A stretch of 58,069 bases of DNA, from NCBI GenBank assembly GCA_022566735.1, contig JADFIG010000021.1, positions 1 to 58,069 of the forward strand, given 5' to 3'. The DNA comes from Pseudomonadota bacterium (lineage in GTDB: Bacteria > Pseudomonadota > Gammaproteobacteria > Burkholderiales > Burkholderiaceae_C). Of the stretch, positions 6,974 through 15,918 are shown in pieces (within the stretch, counting starts at the first letter, position 1; each line of letters begins with the position of its first letter). The notes under the pieces were generated by a model. It saw only the letters and a list, made by a program, of their open reading frames with translations, did no database searches and had not been told where the DNA came from. The translations under genes were made by a program, and so were the position numbers.

Positions 6974-8953
6974 ATGAGCACATGGCAAATTGACCGTAGC
7001 GGCTCGGCAAGTAAGGATGCTGGTGCGGATGCGTCTGCGGTGCCGTTGAAGTGGGCGCACGACGCAAAAACTGGTCAGCCGCGCTACATACATGATTCGG
7101 ACGTCGTCAGTCGGACCGCTGCCTGCATCTGCCCAGCTTGTGATTTGCCTCTCACTCCGGTGATGGCGGGTCAGCCCTTGAGGGTGAGACCAACGGCTCA
7201 TTTCCGGCATCCTGATGGCGCGCACAAAGACGACTGTTCACTGGTTGCTGCCCGCGTAGCGGCAACTCGGCACTTGTTGGAGTTGGGGGTGCTGGTGTTA
7301 CCTCGGCGACGGATGAGTCGAACGGCACTTGGTTTTCTCGGGCATGGGTATGAGGTCTGGGTGGAACGACCCACCGAGCACATTTCAATCGTTAGCGCGA
7401 CGATGCACGACCACGCCACGGCGCTGCTGACCTTGGATGACGGGCGGCAGTTGCTGGTTGATCTGACGGGGGTGCGTGAGCCTGGGGCTGATGGACTGGG
7501 GCATGCCGTCGCGACTCTTTCGCTCTCAGATCCATCCCTTGCGATGATGGACCCAGAAGAGATCCGCGCGAGACTGCGAATCCTTCCTGATATTCACTGG
7601 TGTTCACACTGGAATGACGCCAGTCTGGCTGTTGAAGGTGACGCAGTCGCGGCCAAAGCCGCAAAGGATGCACTCGACGGTTGGGATGCGGCAGACGAAG
7701 CTGAGTTTCTGGCACAGTTGCCGAAAGACGTGGAGCCAAGCCTCGTTCCTGGTTTGAGGCGCGAGACGGTGCTGCACCGCGAGGTGAAAGCCATCCTTGA
7801 AAGTGCATCGTCCATTGAAACCCCGGGACTGGAGGTTGTAGTGGAACGGGATCCGCCAGATGAGTTCGCCGGAGAGTGGGAGACGGCCAGCATCCGCAAG
7901 ATGTGGATGACGGGGCCTCGTCAACTTAACTTTGGCGACGTTCGTCTTGAAAAAAAGGTGGCGAGCATCGTTCCCGATGTCATTGCAGATCTGAATCCAG
8001 GCAAGGTTCAAGGTTTGGGCGGGACCATGACTTGGGTTGACGGGGACTTCGACGAAGACGAAGAAGACACGTACCCCTTCACTTGGCCTGCAGCCATCCT
8101 GGTCGAGGTGACTGTGACGCATGGCATCGACGACGAGAAGTTGCGGCGCATTCGGGATCTGGACATGCCGACACTGGAGATTGACCTCGGAGCGTTGGGC
8201 GGAACGGTGACACGCGAGAATTTGCGTGACTTGGTGGTCAACCAGTTGGTCGGGAAGCGGTGGGTGCACCACCCAGTCCTGCGGGCCAAGCGGCGGGTGC
8301 TTGAATCAGCGGTTGATGAACACCCGGTGACCTTGCGCTACCGCGAGCGACTCTTGGAGTTGCGCCGCCCCGCCTACCTTGCTCAACCCGCAGCGTACTG
8401 GGCCGCCAGGTACATCTCTGCGATGACGTCGTTTCACGACGCCAACGTCGGTATCAAGAGGGCAGGGCGAAAGCACGTGGGCAATGGCCCCAAGCCCCAA
8501 TTCTTGGGCAGCGACAGCGAACTTTGGCAGCAAGTGGAGGAAGCTTCTGAGGCGCTTGCTGCGCATGGACTGCCAGGCGCTCTTGACCGGATGATGGTGG
8601 ACGAATCCGGGATGGTTGCCCGCATCCTGTCGATCCAGCAGAACCGAGGCGTGGGGTATGACATGAACACTGGTTACCAGGTGCTCAACGCCATCATGCA
8701 GAGCGGGCCTGACAACAAGCGTTGGCACACCATCTACACGATGGCTGTGAAGGCCTATGGTCTAGAGGCGCATTTCACAAAGGCACAGGCTGATAGCTAT
8801 GCCAGATGGAGGCAATCCATCATTGATGGGGTTGACCTTCAAGACGTGACTTACCTGCGTCCGAGCACCTACGACAAGGTGCTCGGCGTTTTGTTTCCTG
8901 AGATGGCGCGGGGCATTGCGAAGAAATATGGTTTGCAACCGGAGCCCTTGTAA
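6974..8953 (+). CDS. CoiA-like protein with predicted PD-(D/E)XK nuclease core
   Basis: A 659-residue protein. ATG 6974 is preceded by AAGGAAGAGG at good spacing, which favours it over ATG 6884. The N-terminal zinc-finger-like part has C51, C53 and C56 and then HFRHPDG with H84 and C88, as in CoiA-family competence proteins. About residues 330-405 carry a nuclease-like core: PDVIADL, then ILVEVTVTH, then KLRRIRDLDMPTLEIDL. This is the acidic residue, E-x-V strand and helix pattern of the restriction-endonuclease fold. The C-terminal 250 residues are helical and unrecognised. It stands alone between the partition genes and the convergent integrase. It could process DNA during transfer or act in defence. 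Neither role is shown. Confidence 0.6.
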   Translation: MSTWQIDRSGSASKDAGADASAVPLKWAHDAKTGQPRYIHDSDVVSRTAACICPACDLPLTPVMAGQPLRVRPTAHFRHPDGAHKDDCSLVAARVAATRHLLELGVLVLPRRRMSRTALGFLGHGYEVWVERPTEHISIVSATMHDHATALLTLDDGRQLLVDLTGVREPGADGLGHAVATLSLSDPSLAMMDPEEIRARLRILPDIHWCSHWNDASLAVEGDAVAAKAAKDALDGWDAADEAEFLAQLPKDVEPSLVPGLRRETVLHREVKAILESASSIETPGLEVVVERDPPDEFAGEWETASIRKMWMTGPRQLNFGDVRLEKKVASIVPDVIADLNPGKVQGLGGTMTWVDGDFDEDEEDTYPFTWPAAILVEVTVTHGIDDEKLRRIRDLDMPTLEIDLGALGGTVTRENLRDLVVNQLVGKRWVHHPVLRAKRRVLESAVDEHPVTLRYRERLLELRRPAYLAQPAAYWAARYISAMTSFHDANVGIKRAGRKHVGNGPKPQFLGSDSELWQQVEEASEALAAHGLPGALDRMMVDESGMVARILSIQQNRGVGYDMNTGYQVLNAIMQSGPDNKRWHTIYTMAVKAYGLEAHFTKAQADSYARWRQSIIDGVDLQDVTYLRPSTYDKVLGVLFPEMARGIAKKYGLQPEPL

Positions 8954-8958
8954 GTGCA

Positions 8959-10218
8959 TCAAGCCACGCGCCGTATAGGTTGCACATTCCAGGGGCGTCC
9001 AGTTTCGCAAGCCTCGATGAAGGCCGCCCATTTTTCCAAAGCTTGGCGTCGTTCGGGGATCTCCTCGCGCACATCGTAAACAGCCTCCATGCCTTTGAGC
9101 GCGTGATTGAGTGCAATCTCGGTGATGTCGTTGGGGATCCCCATGTTTCGCATATGCCCCTTTGCCGTGCTACGGGTGTCGTGAGGGGTAAAGCGCCGCA
9201 CGTCGATGTCGCCGCGATCAAAGGCCCGGGTGATTGCCGCCCAAAGCGTCGTTTTGCCCACATGAGTGTCACCCACACGTTTGCGGCGTCGATCCGTTCT
9301 GGCAGGCAAAACCCAAGGGGAGTCACCGGAGAGGCACTGGAGACTTTTGAACCACTCTGCAACCGTTGGTGTGATGGGGACCAAAAAGCCTGTGCGCGTC
9401 TTGACCGATTCGGCTGGCACCCACCAAGTACCAAGTTCGAAGTCGATGTGCTCCCATCTGGCTTTGGCCAGTTCGATGGACCGAACACAGGTGGCCAGCA
9501 AGATGCGGAAGGCCAGGCCGTTTTCAACGCCAATGTCGTTGATGTCCTTCAGGAGCGCACGCAGTTCGTCCTCGGCCAGCATCACGCGCTTGCGAATGGG
9601 TGGGCGTGCGCCCATCAAAGCAGTGAGGTCAATGCCCACGCATGGGTTCACATTGATCAGGCGCTTGCCGCACGCGTGTGCGAAAAGCAATTTCGCTGAA
9701 GTGAGCAAGCGTTTGCAGATCGTCCAAGAACGTTTGCTTGACTCAATCACGTGCACGATATCAGCAGGGGTGACGTTGCGTACTTCCATGGAGCCCAACT
9801 TGGGTCCGATGATCTTGTCCAGATCCCACTTTCGGTAGTAGACAGTTCCCTCCGCCAATGGCGGTGTGGTCAGCTTCTTTTCCTTGTAGTCCGAGATCAA
9901 CTCCCGCACTGTCCAAGCCATCTGGGTCCTCATTTTCAGGACCTTCTTGTCTGCGGCAGGATCTTTGCCTTGGTCTACATCAACGCGTCGCTCACGAGCA
10001 AGCTTTCGGGCTGCTGCGAGTGTCAGGTCCGGATAGTTCCCAAGCGTGATTTCTTTGCGGCGCACACCAGACACTCGGTAGCGCAGAACCCACGTGGCGG
10101 TTCCTGCACTCGACAAGGTGAAAGTCAAGCCATCGCCATCAGATCGCGCGATGGCGGCGCCTTTTGCGACCCAGCGTCGAATCTGTACATCGTCCAGCAA
10201 ATTTCCCCGGCGTGCCAT
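8959..10218 (-). CDS. P4-type tyrosine integrase
   Basis: A 419-residue integrase. The N-terminus is the arm-type DNA-binding domain of the DUF4102 class (WVLRYRVSGVRRKEITLGNYPDLTLAAARK), followed by a core-binding domain (about 105-210). The catalytic domain has arginine in LLATCVRSIELAKARW, the HDTR box in RFTPHDTRSTAKG, then LNHALKGMEAVYD with the tyrosine. Family members integrate genomic islands, commonly at tRNA genes. No tRNA gene is visible nearby, so the target here is probably another sequence. GGAGGA lies 7 bases before the ATG. The gene reads into the island from its right border, as expected for an island integrase, and its stop is 5 bases from the convergent CoiA-like gene. Confidence 0.9.
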   Translation of the reverse strand: MARRGNLLDDVQIRRWVAKGAAIARSDGDGLTFTLSSAGTATWVLRYRVSGVRRKEITLGNYPDLTLAAARKLARERRVDVDQGKDPAADKKVLKMRTQMAWTVRELISDYKEKKLTTPPLAEGTVYYRKWDLDKIIGPKLGSMEVRNVTPADIVHVIESSKRSWTICKRLLTSAKLLFAHACGKRLINVNPCVGIDLTALMGARPPIRKRVMLAEDELRALLKDINDIGVENGLAFRILLATCVRSIELAKARWEHIDFELGTWWVPAESVKTRTGFLVPITPTVAEWFKSLQCLSGDSPWVLPARTDRRRKRVGDTHVGKTTLWAAITRAFDRGDIDVRRFTPHDTRSTAKGHMRNMGIPNDITEIALNHALKGMEAVYDVREEIPERRQALEKWAAFIEACETGRPWNVQPIRRVA

Positions 10219-10232
10219 GGCTCGTCCTCCAT

Positions 10233-10282
10233 TGGGTAGCTAGGCGCAATTTTAGTCCGCTAGCTACCCAGCTAGCTACCCA
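10233..10282. repeat. Three copies of a 12-mer upstream of the integrase
   Basis: GCTAGCTACCCA occurs twice in perfect tandem (10259-10270, 10271-10282) and once inverted with one mismatch (10233-10244). They surround a TAAAAT -10-like box on the minus strand (10249-10254), 31 bases before the integrase ATG. The layout fits arm-type binding sites for the integrase or an operator for autoregulation. Confidence 0.55.
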
Positions 10283-10392
10283 TTTTTGTTGTGCTTCAGT
10301 GAGACGTGATGGGACGCTATGGGAGGAAAGCTGTTTGTTGACAATAGCTTATGGTCGTTGCGTGGGATGTGTTGAACTCCCTTGAAACGCTA

Positions 10393-10420
10393 ATTGAACT
10401 CGCAGGTGGCGAGTTTCAAT
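10393..10420. repeat. Inverted repeat at the presumed right border of the island
   Basis: AACTCGC, a 5-base spacer AGGTG, and GCGAGTT form perfect 7-base arms. The similarity extends outward to ATTGAACTCGC versus ATTGAAACTCGC. It overlaps the stop codon of the hybrid kinase gene. It may be a weak terminator for that gene (no T-run follows on the minus strand) or part of the integrase attachment core. Confidence 0.4.
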
Positions 10421-12815
10421 GGAGGCCCGAGGGGTTGGTTGGCGGGGCGTCCGGCAAGGTGGACGGTGGCGTCCGCGGGCCCGCAGGCTCAGCATGGTAG
10501 CGCGGCCGCAGCCGTTCGATCTCGGCCATCAGGGTGGCCACGTTGATCGGCTTGGTGACATAGCCCACGAAGCCCGCTGCACGGGCGCGCGCGGCCTCGC
10601 CGGGCATGGCGTTGGCCGTGACGGCCAGCACCGGGATGGCCGAGGTGGCCGGGTCGGCGCGCAGCCGCGCCATGACCTCGTAGCCGTCCATGTCGGGCAG
10701 GTTGATGTCCAGCATGATGATGTCGGGGCGGCACTCGCGGGCCAGGCGCAGGCCCTCGCCGGGCACCATGGTGCTCATCAGCTGCACGCCGGGCCGGCGG
10801 CCCAGCAGGTGGTCGATGAGTTGCAGGTTGAGCTCGTTGTCCTCGATGCACAGGATGGTGCAGTCGGGGTGGGTCGCCGCCGCGTCGGCGGACAGGGTGC
10901 CGTTCCCGTTCAGGCGGGTGTGGTTCGCAGGCGTCGGGTTTTCGGTGCCGGTGTTTTCGCTGCGCGGCAAGGTCACCCAGAAGGTGCTGCCCTCGCCGGG
11001 CTGGCTGTCCACGCCGATCTGGCCGCCCATCAGGCCGACCAGGCGCTTGCTCAGGGCCAGGCCGATGCCGGTGCCTTCGATCTGCCGCTCGTCCGCATCG
11101 AGCCGCTCGAAGGGTGTGAACAGGCGGGCCTGCTGTTCCGCATTCAGGCCCGCCCCGGTGTCCTGCACACGCAGCTGAACCGCGCCCGGGTTCACGACGA
11201 CGTCCACCTTCAGGCTGCCGCCCGGCCGGTTGTACTTGATGCCATTGGACAGCAGGTTGATGAGCACTTGCCGCAAGCGGGTGCGGTCGGCGCGCACCCG
11301 CCAGCCCGCCGTGGGCCGGGGGGCATCGGCCAGCTGCACATCGTGGCTGAGCGCGAGCGGCCGCACCAGGGCCAGGCACTCGTCGATCAGCTCGGCCAGG
11401 GGCACAGGCTCCAGGCTGACGGTCATCTGGCCGGACTCGACGCGCGAGAGGTCGAGGATCTCGTTGATCAGCTCCAGCAGGTGCTTGCCCGCGCTCAGGA
11501 TGTGGCCCACCTGGCGCTGCTGCTTGGCTTCCTGCACGGACATCTCCAGCAACTGACCGAAGCCCAGGATGGCATTGAGCGGTGTGCGCAGTTCGTGGCT
11601 CATGCGGGAGAGGAAATCGCTCTTGCTCTGGTTGGCCCGCTCGGCCTCGTTCTTGGCACTGAGCAGCTCGGCGGTGCGGGTCTGCACACGCTGCTCCAGC
11701 TCTTCGTTGAGGCGCAGCATGCTGGCGGCAGAGGCCTTGCGCTCGGTGACGTCGCGCGAAATGAGCAGGAAGGTGGGCGTGCCATCGTCGAGGGTGGACT
11801 TGCGCGCCACCGAGATCTCGAACCAGCGCTGGCCGGCCGGCACGTCCAGCACCAGCTCGCGCCCCCACACGCAGCCGGACACGGTGGCATCGTCGAGTGC
11901 CTGCTGAACGACCTGGGCGGCCTCCTTGGGCATGATGTCGTGGACGCTGCGCCCCAGCAGCCCTGTGGGGGCTTGCACCACCAGCTCCGGGCGCACGGCC
12001 AGGATGCGGCGGTAGCGGCCACGGCCGTCGAGTTCGAAGAGCAGGTCCGGGATGGCCTGCCAGGTGGCCGACAGCTCCTGGCGCAAGGCCTCCAGGCTCC
12101 CGGCCAGCTGGTCGATTTCCAGGAAGCCGCCAAGCGGGATGTGCGCGCCACCGTCGCCGGCACGCAAGGCCGTGGCGGCCTCGTGCAGCCTGGCCAGTGG
12201 CCGCGTGACCTGGCGGCTCAGCCACCAGGCCATCAGCAGGAACACCAGCAGCAGCCCGATGAAGTCTGGCAGCCGCGCCTGGATTTCGTGGCGGGTGGCT
12301 TCGGCGCGTTGTTCGCGCAGGTCGTAGGCGACGTAGATCAGGCCTCGGCGCGAGCTGCGCAACTCGTCGTCCTCGGAGGGCAGGTCGAAGGACTGGAGCA
12401 CGTCCATCGCGTTGCCGCTGTCCTCGCTGTGCCAGTCAGGCAGGCGGCCTTCGGCGGCACGCCGCAGGCGTTCGGTGCTCAGCCCGGGCGCCAGCTCCTT
12501 GAGTTGGCGGCCACGCCAGGCGGCGCGGTGGGCGCTGAGCACCTCGCCCTGGTCATTGACCAGCAGGACCATGCGCACCCGCGGGCGGCTGGCGATCTGG
12601 GCCACTTCTGCGGCCAGCAAGGAGGCGTTGGCGCCCATGCCCGGGTCGGCCAGGCGCACCAGCCGGGCGACATCGCCGAGCAGGGCCTGGCGCGCACTTT
12701 CGGTGAGGTTGGCTTGTTGCTGGCGCAGGCTCATGGCCAGGGACACCGCCCCGGTGACCAGCAGGATGGCCAGCAGCGCCAGAGGCAGGAAGACGCGCAG
12801 GGAGCGGGGGGTCAT
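10416..12815 (-). CDS. Membrane-bound hybrid sensor histidine kinase
   Basis: A 799-residue sensor. Transmembrane helices lie at about residues 8-28 and 184-203, enclosing a periplasmic domain of about 155 residues. Then follow a HAMP linker (204-255), a PAS domain (about 250-355), a coiled segment, HisKA with phospho-acceptor H407 in SHELRTP, an ATPase domain (N-box LLSNGIKYN, DTGAGL, GTGIGL) and a C-terminal receiver with phospho-acceptor D703 in IIMLDINLPDMDGYEV. The receiver ends with a helical region and a proline-rich tail. ATG 12815 overlaps the stop of the binding-protein gene, so the two are translationally coupled. No separate response regulator is adjacent, so signal probably passes to a phosphotransfer protein elsewhere. 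Confidence 0.9.
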   Translation of the reverse strand: MTPRSLRVFLPLALLAILLVTGAVSLAMSLRQQQANLTESARQALLGDVARLVRLADPGMGANASLLAAEVAQIASRPRVRMVLLVNDQGEVLSAHRAAWRGRQLKELAPGLSTERLRRAAEGRLPDWHSEDSGNAMDVLQSFDLPSEDDELRSSRRGLIYVAYDLREQRAEATRHEIQARLPDFIGLLLVFLLMAWWLSRQVTRPLARLHEAATALRAGDGGAHIPLGGFLEIDQLAGSLEALRQELSATWQAIPDLLFELDGRGRYRRILAVRPELVVQAPTGLLGRSVHDIMPKEAAQVVQQALDDATVSGCVWGRELVLDVPAGQRWFEISVARKSTLDDGTPTFLLISRDVTERKASAASMLRLNEELEQRVQTRTAELLSAKNEAERANQSKSDFLSRMSHELRTPLNAILGFGQLLEMSVQEAKQQRQVGHILSAGKHLLELINEILDLSRVESGQMTVSLEPVPLAELIDECLALVRPLALSHDVQLADAPRPTAGWRVRADRTRLRQVLINLLSNGIKYNRPGGSLKVDVVVNPGAVQLRVQDTGAGLNAEQQARLFTPFERLDADERQIEGTGIGLALSKRLVGLMGGQIGVDSQPGEGSTFWVTLPRSENTGTENPTPANHTRLNGNGTLSADAAATHPDCTILCIEDNELNLQLIDHLLGRRPGVQLMSTMVPGEGLRLARECRPDIIMLDINLPDMDGYEVMARLRADPATSAIPVLAVTANAMPGEAARARAAGFVGYVTKPINVATLMAEIERLRPRYHAEPAGPRTPPSTLPDAPPTNPSGLH

Positions 12816-13789
12816 GCGCTCTCCGTCAGGAAGCTGGGGTCGCACAGGTCGGCCACGTCCGCGGGGCGCTGCAGCAGGCGCGAGTCGAGCATGGTCTGCC
12901 CCACGGCACGCGCCGAGGCCTGCAGCCGCGGCTGGCTGCCTGCCAGCCATTGCCGGTTGTCCTGGGCATCGGCCATGCGGATGCCCTTGAAGGCCTCCAG
13001 CACCGCGTCTGACGCCAACTGAAGGTGCGGGCTCAGCAGCCGCGCGGCGTGGGCGGGGTGGGCCTGCAGGTGCTGGATGGCCTGGAAGTGGCCCTGAATG
13101 AGTTGGCGCAGTTGCGCGGCCTGACGCAGGTCGATGTCCGCGCTGACGGCCAGCACATCGACGATCAGCCCTGGGAAGCGGCTGGAGTCCAGCAGGCGGT
13201 GCGCACCCTGCTGTTGCAGTCGCGAGGCCATGGGCTCGAAGGTGATGACCGCATCGACGGCGCCCGAGGTGTAGGCGGCCACATGGCGGTCCGCCGTCAG
13301 CGGCACCTTGACCAAGGCCGTGGCCGGCAGGCCCGCGGCATCCAGCAGGCGAGACAGCATCAGGGCGCCCACGGCGGTGGACTCCACACCGATGCGCTTG
13401 CCACGCAGGTCGGCCAGCGTGGCCACACGGGGATGGGCCATCACGACATCGGCACCGCAGGATTCGTCGAAGACCATGGCCGCGCGGATGTTCAGGCCGC
13501 CCTCGCGGGCCTGCAGCAGCTCGTCCAGGGTCAGGGCTGCCGCGGCCACGTCGTGGTTGAGCAAGGCCATCACGCTGGCGGTGTTGGAGGGGAATTCGAC
13601 CAGGCGCACGACCGCCTCGGGAGCGTGGCCCTGTTCCTGGGCCAGGAACAGGGAAGCGTAGCCAATCCAGCCATTGACGGCGACGCGCAGCGGCATCTCC
13701 GCGTTGGCACAGCCTGCCAGGGCCATCGATGGAAGCGCACGGCGGGACCAGAATCCAGCGCCTCCCAACAACAGATCACGTCGTTTCAT
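12812..13789 (-). CDS. Periplasmic ABC-type substrate-binding lipoprotein (NMT1/SsuA-like)
   Basis: A 325-residue protein with a twin-arginine-like start MKRRDLLLGG and a lipobox ALAGC (Cys at about 27). It then has the NMT1/taurine-type fold: LRVAVNGWIGYASLFLAQEQG, a hinge region LADLRGKRIGVESTAVGAL, and VDAVITFEP. Such proteins bind sulfonates, nitrate, pyrimidine precursors or similar small molecules. No permease or ATPase gene is adjacent. Instead the gene overlaps a hybrid sensor kinase by an ATGA junction, so it more likely presents a ligand to the sensor than feeds a transporter. ATG 13789 was chosen over the longer frame because the lipoprotein signal starts there. Confidence 0.85.
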   Translation of the reverse strand: MKRRDLLLGGAGFWSRRALPSMALAGCANAEMPLRVAVNGWIGYASLFLAQEQGHAPEAVVRLVEFPSNTASVMALLNHDVAAAALTLDELLQAREGGLNIRAAMVFDESCGADVVMAHPRVATLADLRGKRIGVESTAVGALMLSRLLDAAGLPATALVKVPLTADRHVAAYTSGAVDAVITFEPMASRLQQQGAHRLLDSSRFPGLIVDVLAVSADIDLRQAAQLRQLIQGHFQAIQHLQAHPAHAARLLSPHLQLASDAVLEAFKGIRMADAQDNRQWLAGSQPRLQASARAVGQTMLDSRLLQRPADVADLCDPSFLTESA

Positions 13790-13931
13790 GCGTCGTTTGC
13801 CGACCCGTATCGCGCTTGTGGCGCAAGGGCCTCGGTTGCTCACACCGGCGCATTGTCACATTGGCAACGTGGTTTTTGCGGATTTGGCGCTCCAGCCCGT
13901 GAAAAGAGTTGGCGGATTTTTGCCCGATGGC

Positions 13932-14507
13932 TCAGAGGTGGAACCAGGCCGCCACGCCCATGGCCGTGCCCAGTCCACCGAGCCCCAACGTGGCCCATTC
14001 CAGCCAGCGACGGCGGGTCAGCAAGGCGATGGCGGCCAGCGCGATGGCCACCTGCAGCACCGTCGTGGCCTGGGCCCAGCGGTGGTGTTCGTGCATCTGC
14101 GCGTCGCTTTTCTCATCGAAAGCCTTGGACTCTTCTTCCAGCTTCTTGGCTTCTTTCTGGATGTCGGCCTTCTCTGCCTTGTAGCGCTCGGCTTCCTTGG
14201 CGTAGAAGTCGCGCTTGGCTTCGGGGGCCAGCACCGTGGCCAGTTCGGCCAGGCTTTGCTTGCTGCTTTTGGCCTGGTAATAGTTCCATTGGTTGGAGGC
14301 CTCGGTCTTCTTGATGGCCGCGTCGTTCTTGTACAGGCTGGCACTGGCCTGCGTGGCCCCGCCCATGTAGGAAAACAGCGCGCCGACCGTGGCCAGCACG
14401 GCGGTGATCACCGCCAGTTGGCCGGCCATGCCTTCGGGCTCGGCGTGGGCCTGGTGCTCGAGGGCGTGGTCATGGGGGCCGTGAACGTGGAAGCCGTGTC
14501 CGGACAT
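13932..14507 (-). CDS. DUF4337 family membrane protein
   Basis: A 191-residue protein with a histidine-rich N-terminus (HGFHVHGPHDHALEHQ). A transmembrane segment lies at about 28-48 (LAVITAVLATVGALFSYMGG), followed by a long charged helical region (about 60-145, rich in K, E and A, probably coiled coil), and then two C-terminal hydrophobic segments. The pattern including NQWNYYQAKSSKQ is that of DUF4337. The function of this family is unknown. It stands alone between the binding-protein gene and folA. Confidence 0.75.
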   Translation of the reverse strand: MSGHGFHVHGPHDHALEHQAHAEPEGMAGQLAVITAVLATVGALFSYMGGATQASASLYKNDAAIKKTEASNQWNYYQAKSSKQSLAELATVLAPEAKRDFYAKEAERYKAEKADIQKEAKKLEEESKAFDEKSDAQMHEHHRWAQATTVLQVAIALAAIALLTRRRWLEWATLGLGGLGTAMGVAAWFHL

Positions 14508-14553
14508 CGGGGTCTCCTGGGGGGCGGTCAGCGTTGTCGGTCAGCGATGCAGC

Positions 14554-15060
14554 TCAGCGACGCCGGTAAGTGACGAAAGCGAAGGGCTGCTCGCCCGGGG
14601 CCTGCGCGGGGTGGGCGTCGCGCTTCACCTCGGTGAAGGCGCTGCGGTCCCACGCAGGGAAGAAGGTGTCGGCCTCGAAGCTGGCATCGACCTCGGTCAG
14701 TTCCAGTTCATCGGCATGGGGCAGGGCCTCGGCGTAGAGCTGGCCGCCGCCCATCACGAAGGCCTTGGGCGCATCAGCCACCAGCGCCAGCGCTTCGGCC
14801 AGCGAGTGCGCGACCTCGGAGCCCGGGGCCTGCCAGGTGGCGTTGCGCGTGACCACGATGTTGCGACGGCCCGGCAAGGGACGGAAGCGCTCGGGCAGGG
14901 AGTCCCAGGTGCGCCGCCCCATGACGACCGGGCAGCCCAGGGTCGTGGCGCGGAAGTGTTTCTGGTCGCGGCTGTCGTGCCACAGCAACTCGTTGTCGCG
15001 GCCGATGGCTCCGCCTCGGGCCACGGCGGCAATCAGGCTCAGGCAGGCAGGTTTGTTCAT
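14554..15060 (-). CDS. folA: Dihydrofolate reductase
   Basis: A 168-residue DHFR that reduces dihydrofolate to tetrahydrofolate with NADPH. Family signatures are LIAAVARGGAIGRDNELLWH at the N-terminus, VVMGRRTWDSLPERFRPLPGR, NIVVTRN and the FVMGGGQLYAEAL nucleotide-binding segment. The active-site acid is D29 in LLWHDSRD. The ATG at 15060 shares one base with the thyA stop (TGATG), so it is coupled to thyA. This is the usual pairing, since thymidylate synthase produces the dihydrofolate that FolA recycles. Confidence 0.96.
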   Translation of the reverse strand: MNKPACLSLIAAVARGGAIGRDNELLWHDSRDQKHFRATTLGCPVVMGRRTWDSLPERFRPLPGRRNIVVTRNATWQAPGSEVAHSLAEALALVADAPKAFVMGGGQLYAEALPHADELELTEVDASFEADTFFPAWDRSAFTEVKRDAHPAQAPGEQPFAFVTYRRR

Positions 15061-15917
15061 CAGACCGCCACGGGGGCCTTGATGGCCGCATGGTGCTGGT
15101 AGTCGAGCACTTCGAAGTCTTCGTAGGCGTAATCGAAGAGGGAATCGGGCTTGCGCTGGATGTGCAGCACCGGGTAAGGGTAGGGCGTGCGGCTGAGTTG
15201 CAGCTCGACCTGCTCGGTGTGGTTCGCGTAGATGTGGCAGTCGCCGCCCGTCCAGATGAAGTCGCCCACGTCCATGTCGCACTGCTGCGCCAGCATGTGG
15301 GTCAACAGCGCGTAGGAGGCGATGTTGAAGGGCACGCCCAGGAAGATGTCCGCACTGCGCTGGTAGAGCTGGCAGCTCAAGCGGGGGCGACCGCCTTCGG
15401 TTTGCGGCGGGGCCACATAGAACTGGAAGAAGGCGTGGCAGGGCGGCAGCGCCATCTGGTCGATCAGGCCCGGGTTCCAGGCGCTGACGATGATGCGGCG
15501 CGAGTCCGGCGTCTGCTTGAGCTGCTTGATGACTTCGCTGATCTGGTCAACGTGGCCGCCGTCCGGCTTGGGCCAATTGCGCCATTGCACGCCGTAGACC
15601 GGGCCCAGCGAGCCATCCTCGCGTGCCCATTCGTCCCAGATGGTGACGCCGCGCTCCTGCAGCCATTTGACGTTGTCATCGCCGCGCAGGAACCACAGCA
15701 ACTCGACGATGATGGACTTCAGGTGCACCTTTTTCGTGGTGACCAGCGGAAAGCCCTCAGACAGGTCGAAGCGCATCTGGTGGCCGAAGACGCTGCGCGT
15801 GCCCGTGCCGGTGCGGTCGGTCTTGAGCACGCCCGTGGTGTGCACGTGGCGCATGAAGTCTTCGTACTGGCTGCGCACGGGGCGCTGGGAGGTGGGCGCG
15901 GAGGTCATGGCATGCAT
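15060..15917 (-). CDS. thyA: Thymidylate synthase
   Basis: A 285-residue thymidylate synthase that methylates dUMP to dTMP using methylene-tetrahydrofolate. Motifs are [19 protein letters not shown] near the start, [11 protein letters not shown], the catalytic cysteine in [36 protein letters not shown], and DCHIYANH. The C-terminus (IKAPVAV) is intact. ATG 15917 begins one base after the stop of the preceding methyltransferase gene; ATG 15908 is an alternative. The gene order methyltransferase - thyA - folA, with almost no spacing, indicates one operon. Confidence 0.97.
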   Translation of the reverse strand: MHAMTSAPTSQRPVRSQYEDFMRHVHTTGVLKTDRTGTGTRSVFGHQMRFDLSEGFPLVTTKKVHLKSIIVELLWFLRGDDNVKWLQERGVTIWDEWAREDGSLGPVYGVQWRNWPKPDGGHVDQISEVIKQLKQTPDSRRIIVSAWNPGLIDQMALPPCHAFFQFYVAPPQTEGGRPRLSCQLYQRSADIFLGVPFNIASYALLTHMLAQQCDMDVGDFIWTGGDCHIYANHTEQVELQLSRTPYPYPVLHIQRKPDSLFDYAYEDFEVLDYQHHAAIKAPVAV

Positions 15918-15918
15918 T

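Noticed and set aside
10219..10415. tRNA gene as attachment site for the P4-type integrase
   Set aside because: No cloverleaf, TPsiC-like GGTTCRANTCC sequence or CCA end could be found on either strand in this gap.
10419..13022. Plus-strand open frame of about 870 codons opposite the hybrid kinase
   Set aside because: Codon-mirror artefact in GC-rich DNA; the minus strand encodes a complete kinase.
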